Source of the DNA: Limnobacter sp. SAORIC-580
GTDB lineage: Bacteria; Pseudomonadota; Gammaproteobacteria; Burkholderiales; Burkholderiaceae_B
Assembly (NCBI RefSeq): GCF_013004065.1
Contig: NZ_CP053084.1
Span: forward strand, 1,364,001 to 1,428,000
Length of the DNA stretch: 64,000 nt
Direction: 5' to 3'
Positions 62,602 through 64,000 of the stretch are shown here, one piece after another (positions within the stretch are counted from its first letter, which is position 1; each line of letters begins with the position of its first letter). Under the pieces are notes generated by a model. That model made no database searches. It saw only the letters and a program-made list of their open reading frames with translations, and was not told the origin of the DNA. The position numbers and the translations under genes were made by a program.

Positions 62602-63381
62602 TTAACTTTTTGCTTTTCGTGCTGCAGCCAATTGCGCTTGCAGCGCATCGATGCGCTGGTGGTTGTCCTCGGAACCAATGTAACTTCTGAACAACCATTC
62701 CTGCGTGCGCATGGACATGTCCAAATCCTGGTTCAACACCACATTGGACAGTCGTTTCGTTTCAGCCAGACAGGCGCGGTCGTATTGCGCCATTTCACGC
62801 GCAATTTGCGCAACGGAGCTGAGCAATTCGCCTTCTGGAAACACCTTGCTGACATAGCCCATGCGCTCGGCTTCTGCCGCATCGTAAATACGACCAGTCA
62901 GCGCCACTTCCTTGGCACGTCCCATGCCAATGATGCGCCACAGCGGATCCATGATGGGGGTCAGTGACAGCACAATTTCGCGTTGTCCAAACTTGGCACG
63001 AGTGGAGGCATAGCGGATGTCGCACATCATGGTCAAATCAAAGCCGCCAGCAATTGCTGCACCACCCACGGCGCATATTACAGGCTGCTCACAAAACAGG
63101 ATGGCGCGGTAGGCGCGGTGAAACAAAGCAGTGTAAGCCTCGTTGCTAACCTTCTCCAGCTTGCGAATTTCATTCAAATCAAAGCCTGCTGAAAAGTAGC
63201 GCTCACCCCCGGTGAACACAATCACATTCACATCCTGGCGCATACCCAGCGCATTGAACATGTGGGTCACTTCCTCCAGTACATCGGGGGCCAGTGCATT
63301 GCCTTTGTCTGGGCGGTTGATGGTGACTGTGGCCACGCGTTCGGCCACCTCTAGATTGAGATACTGAAAGTTCATTGACAT
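62602..63381 (-). CDS. Enoyl-CoA hydratase/isomerase family protein
   Basis: 259 residues, crotonase fold. TVTINRPDKGNALAPDVLEE, FTGGERYFSAGFDLNEI (oxyanion loop), AVGGAAIAGGFDLTMMCDIRY in part, KFGQREIVLSLTPIMDP and the RIYDAAEAERMGYVSKVFPEGEL block are visible. At the second catalytic position where hydratases have Glu (xxPE/GxxPG) the sequence reads SLTPIMDP. Activity as a classical hydratase is therefore uncertain, and an isomerase or other crotonase is possible. Start ATG 63381 was chosen for ribosome-site spacing (GGAA five bases off); ATG 63384 and 63375 are alternatives. Confidence 0.85.
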   Translation of the reverse strand: MSMNFQYLNLEVAERVATVTINRPDKGNALAPDVLEEVTHMFNALGMRQDVNVIVFTGGERYFSAGFDLNEIRKLEKVSNEAYTALFHRAYRAILFCEQPVICAVGGAAIAGGFDLTMMCDIRYASTRAKFGQREIVLSLTPIMDPLWRIIGMGRAKEVALTGRIYDAAEAERMGYVSKVFPEGELLSSVAQIAREMAQYDRACLAETKRLSNVVLNQDLDMSMRTQEWLFRSYIGSEDNHQRIDALQAQLAAARKAKS

Positions 63382-63395
63382 CATTTCCGTTTGAA

Positions 63396-64000
63396 TTATT
63401 TCCATGCGTTGTTGGTCACCTTGACCACATAAAAGCCCTGATAGCCATCGGTGTACCAAATTTCCTTGCGCTCGGGTACAAAAGCCGGGCTGGACATGGC
63501 CCAGTTGCTGGCAGGTGCCGGCAACGTTAACACACGCGGTTTCACTGGCGCATTGAAGTAAGCCACTTCAACAGGGTTGGCTGGGTCGCGAATATCAAAA
63601 ATCCTCAAGCCTGACAAAATCATGCTGCACGCCACAATGGTTGGGTTGACGCGCGTAGGAATGTTGCAGTAGTGCCCAGCGTACCCGCCAGTGGGGTTCT
63701 GCGCACCGGGGTCACTTGCAATTTCTTCGCGGTTGGCGATGTTGTGCACATCGAGCCGCAAGTTCGAAATCACTTTGGGTTTTGTTTCATCCGAAATGTC
63801 GATAATGCGTGCAGCGCCCACGTTGGGACCATGAATACCGACAGGAATAGGGCCGCCATTGCCGCCTGAATACTCATCCACCTCCATCACATATTGCTTG
63901 CCGTTTCGAGTAAACGGGATGGCGTTTTGTGGAATTGTTACAGTGTCCCAAGTCAGTCGTGAAACTTCACGTACTTGCGGGTTGGCTTTGCGGGCTTGAA
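63396..64000 (-). CDS. LVIVD-repeat-type protein, 5' part beyond the window
   Basis: The frame is open to the right edge, so the start lies outside; about 200 residues are visible. Repeating blades of the type ARIIDISDETKPKVISNLRL and SGLRIFDIRDPANPVEVAYF resemble LVIVD repeats of a secreted beta-propeller. Also seen are AGHYCNIPTRVNPTIVACSM with two Cys, and a C-terminal KEIWYTDGYQGFYVVKV. The function of such proteins is not established; export is likely but the signal is not in view. It ends 14 bases before the chosen enoyl-CoA hydratase start in the same direction. Confidence 0.75.
   Translation of the reverse strand, partial: QARKANPQVREVSRLTWDTVTIPQNAIPFTRNGKQYVMEVDEYSGGNGGPIPVGIHGPNVGAARIIDISDETKPKVISNLRLDVHNIANREEIASDPGAQNPTGGYAGHYCNIPTRVNPTIVACSMILSGLRIFDIRDPANPVEVAYFNAPVKPRVLTLPAPASNWAMSSPAFVPERKEIWYTDGYQGFYVVKVTNNAWK

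Overview
The window looks like a chromosomal segment of a betaproteobacterium of the order Burkholderiales. Gene order and protein style (aceE-aceF-lpdA with a lipoyl domain on E3, thrS-infC-rpmI-rplT-pheST-ihfA-merR-like-tRNA-Pro, folD-prlC-xthA) would fit a Limnobacter-like free-living aquatic bacterium. The genus is inferred from recalled protein style, not demonstrated. Almost all of the sequence is densely coding, and no gap between genes exceeds about 190 bases.

Layout. 1-2.6 kb: end of the nitrogen two-component system ntrB-ntrC. 2.7-11.7 kb, minus strand: a chemoreceptor, then folD-prlC-xthA, then a FixL/FixJ-like two-component pair. 11.9-17.8 kb: the pyruvate dehydrogenase operon. 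17.9-19.5 kb: rpiA and a stand-alone phoU with a dyad-rich leader. 19.5-28.8 kb, minus strand: small membrane protein, yggX, folA, thyA, an exporter-type ABC protein, an AttEFGH-like ABC system and fabI. 28.9-31.4 kb: a glycosyltransferase and a metallophosphoesterase downstream of three phased Pho-box half-sites, then a DUF1145-like protein. 31.4-39.7 kb: tRNA-Val, a Lys-rich mini-protein, the translation cluster thrS to ihfA, and tRNA-Pro.

39.7-64 kb is more accessory. It holds a large unrecognised membrane protein, a signal-less M23 hydrolase coupled to a lipoprotein, an ExoD-like protein, and an SDR and TetR regulator with two matching operators. Divergent from these is a coupled SGNH hydrolase/GH31 lipoprotein pair. 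Next come a KdpD/KdpE-like system upstream of kup with an 11-bp direct repeat between them, a PhoX-like Tat lipoprotein with a candidate Pho box, a BaiN/HI0933-type flavoprotein, a secreted methyltransferase and a bestrophin. The end of the window has an SDR/quinone oxidoreductase operon, a LON-substrate-binding-domain protein, a divergent LysE/LysR pair, an MBL hydrolase, an enoyl-CoA hydratase and the end of an LVIVD-type protein.

Two themes stand out. (1) Phosphate starvation: phoU, a PlcP/Agt-like lipid-remodelling pair with a triple 11-bp-phased Pho box, and a PhoX-like protein beside a second Pho-box-like site. (2) Potassium: a KdpD-like kinase lacking the usual N-terminal KdpD/USP part, with its regulator, sits next to Kup rather than KdpFABC. 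An OmpR-type 11-bp tandem repeat lies directly in front of kup. No CRISPR array, integrase, transposase or prophage module was seen.
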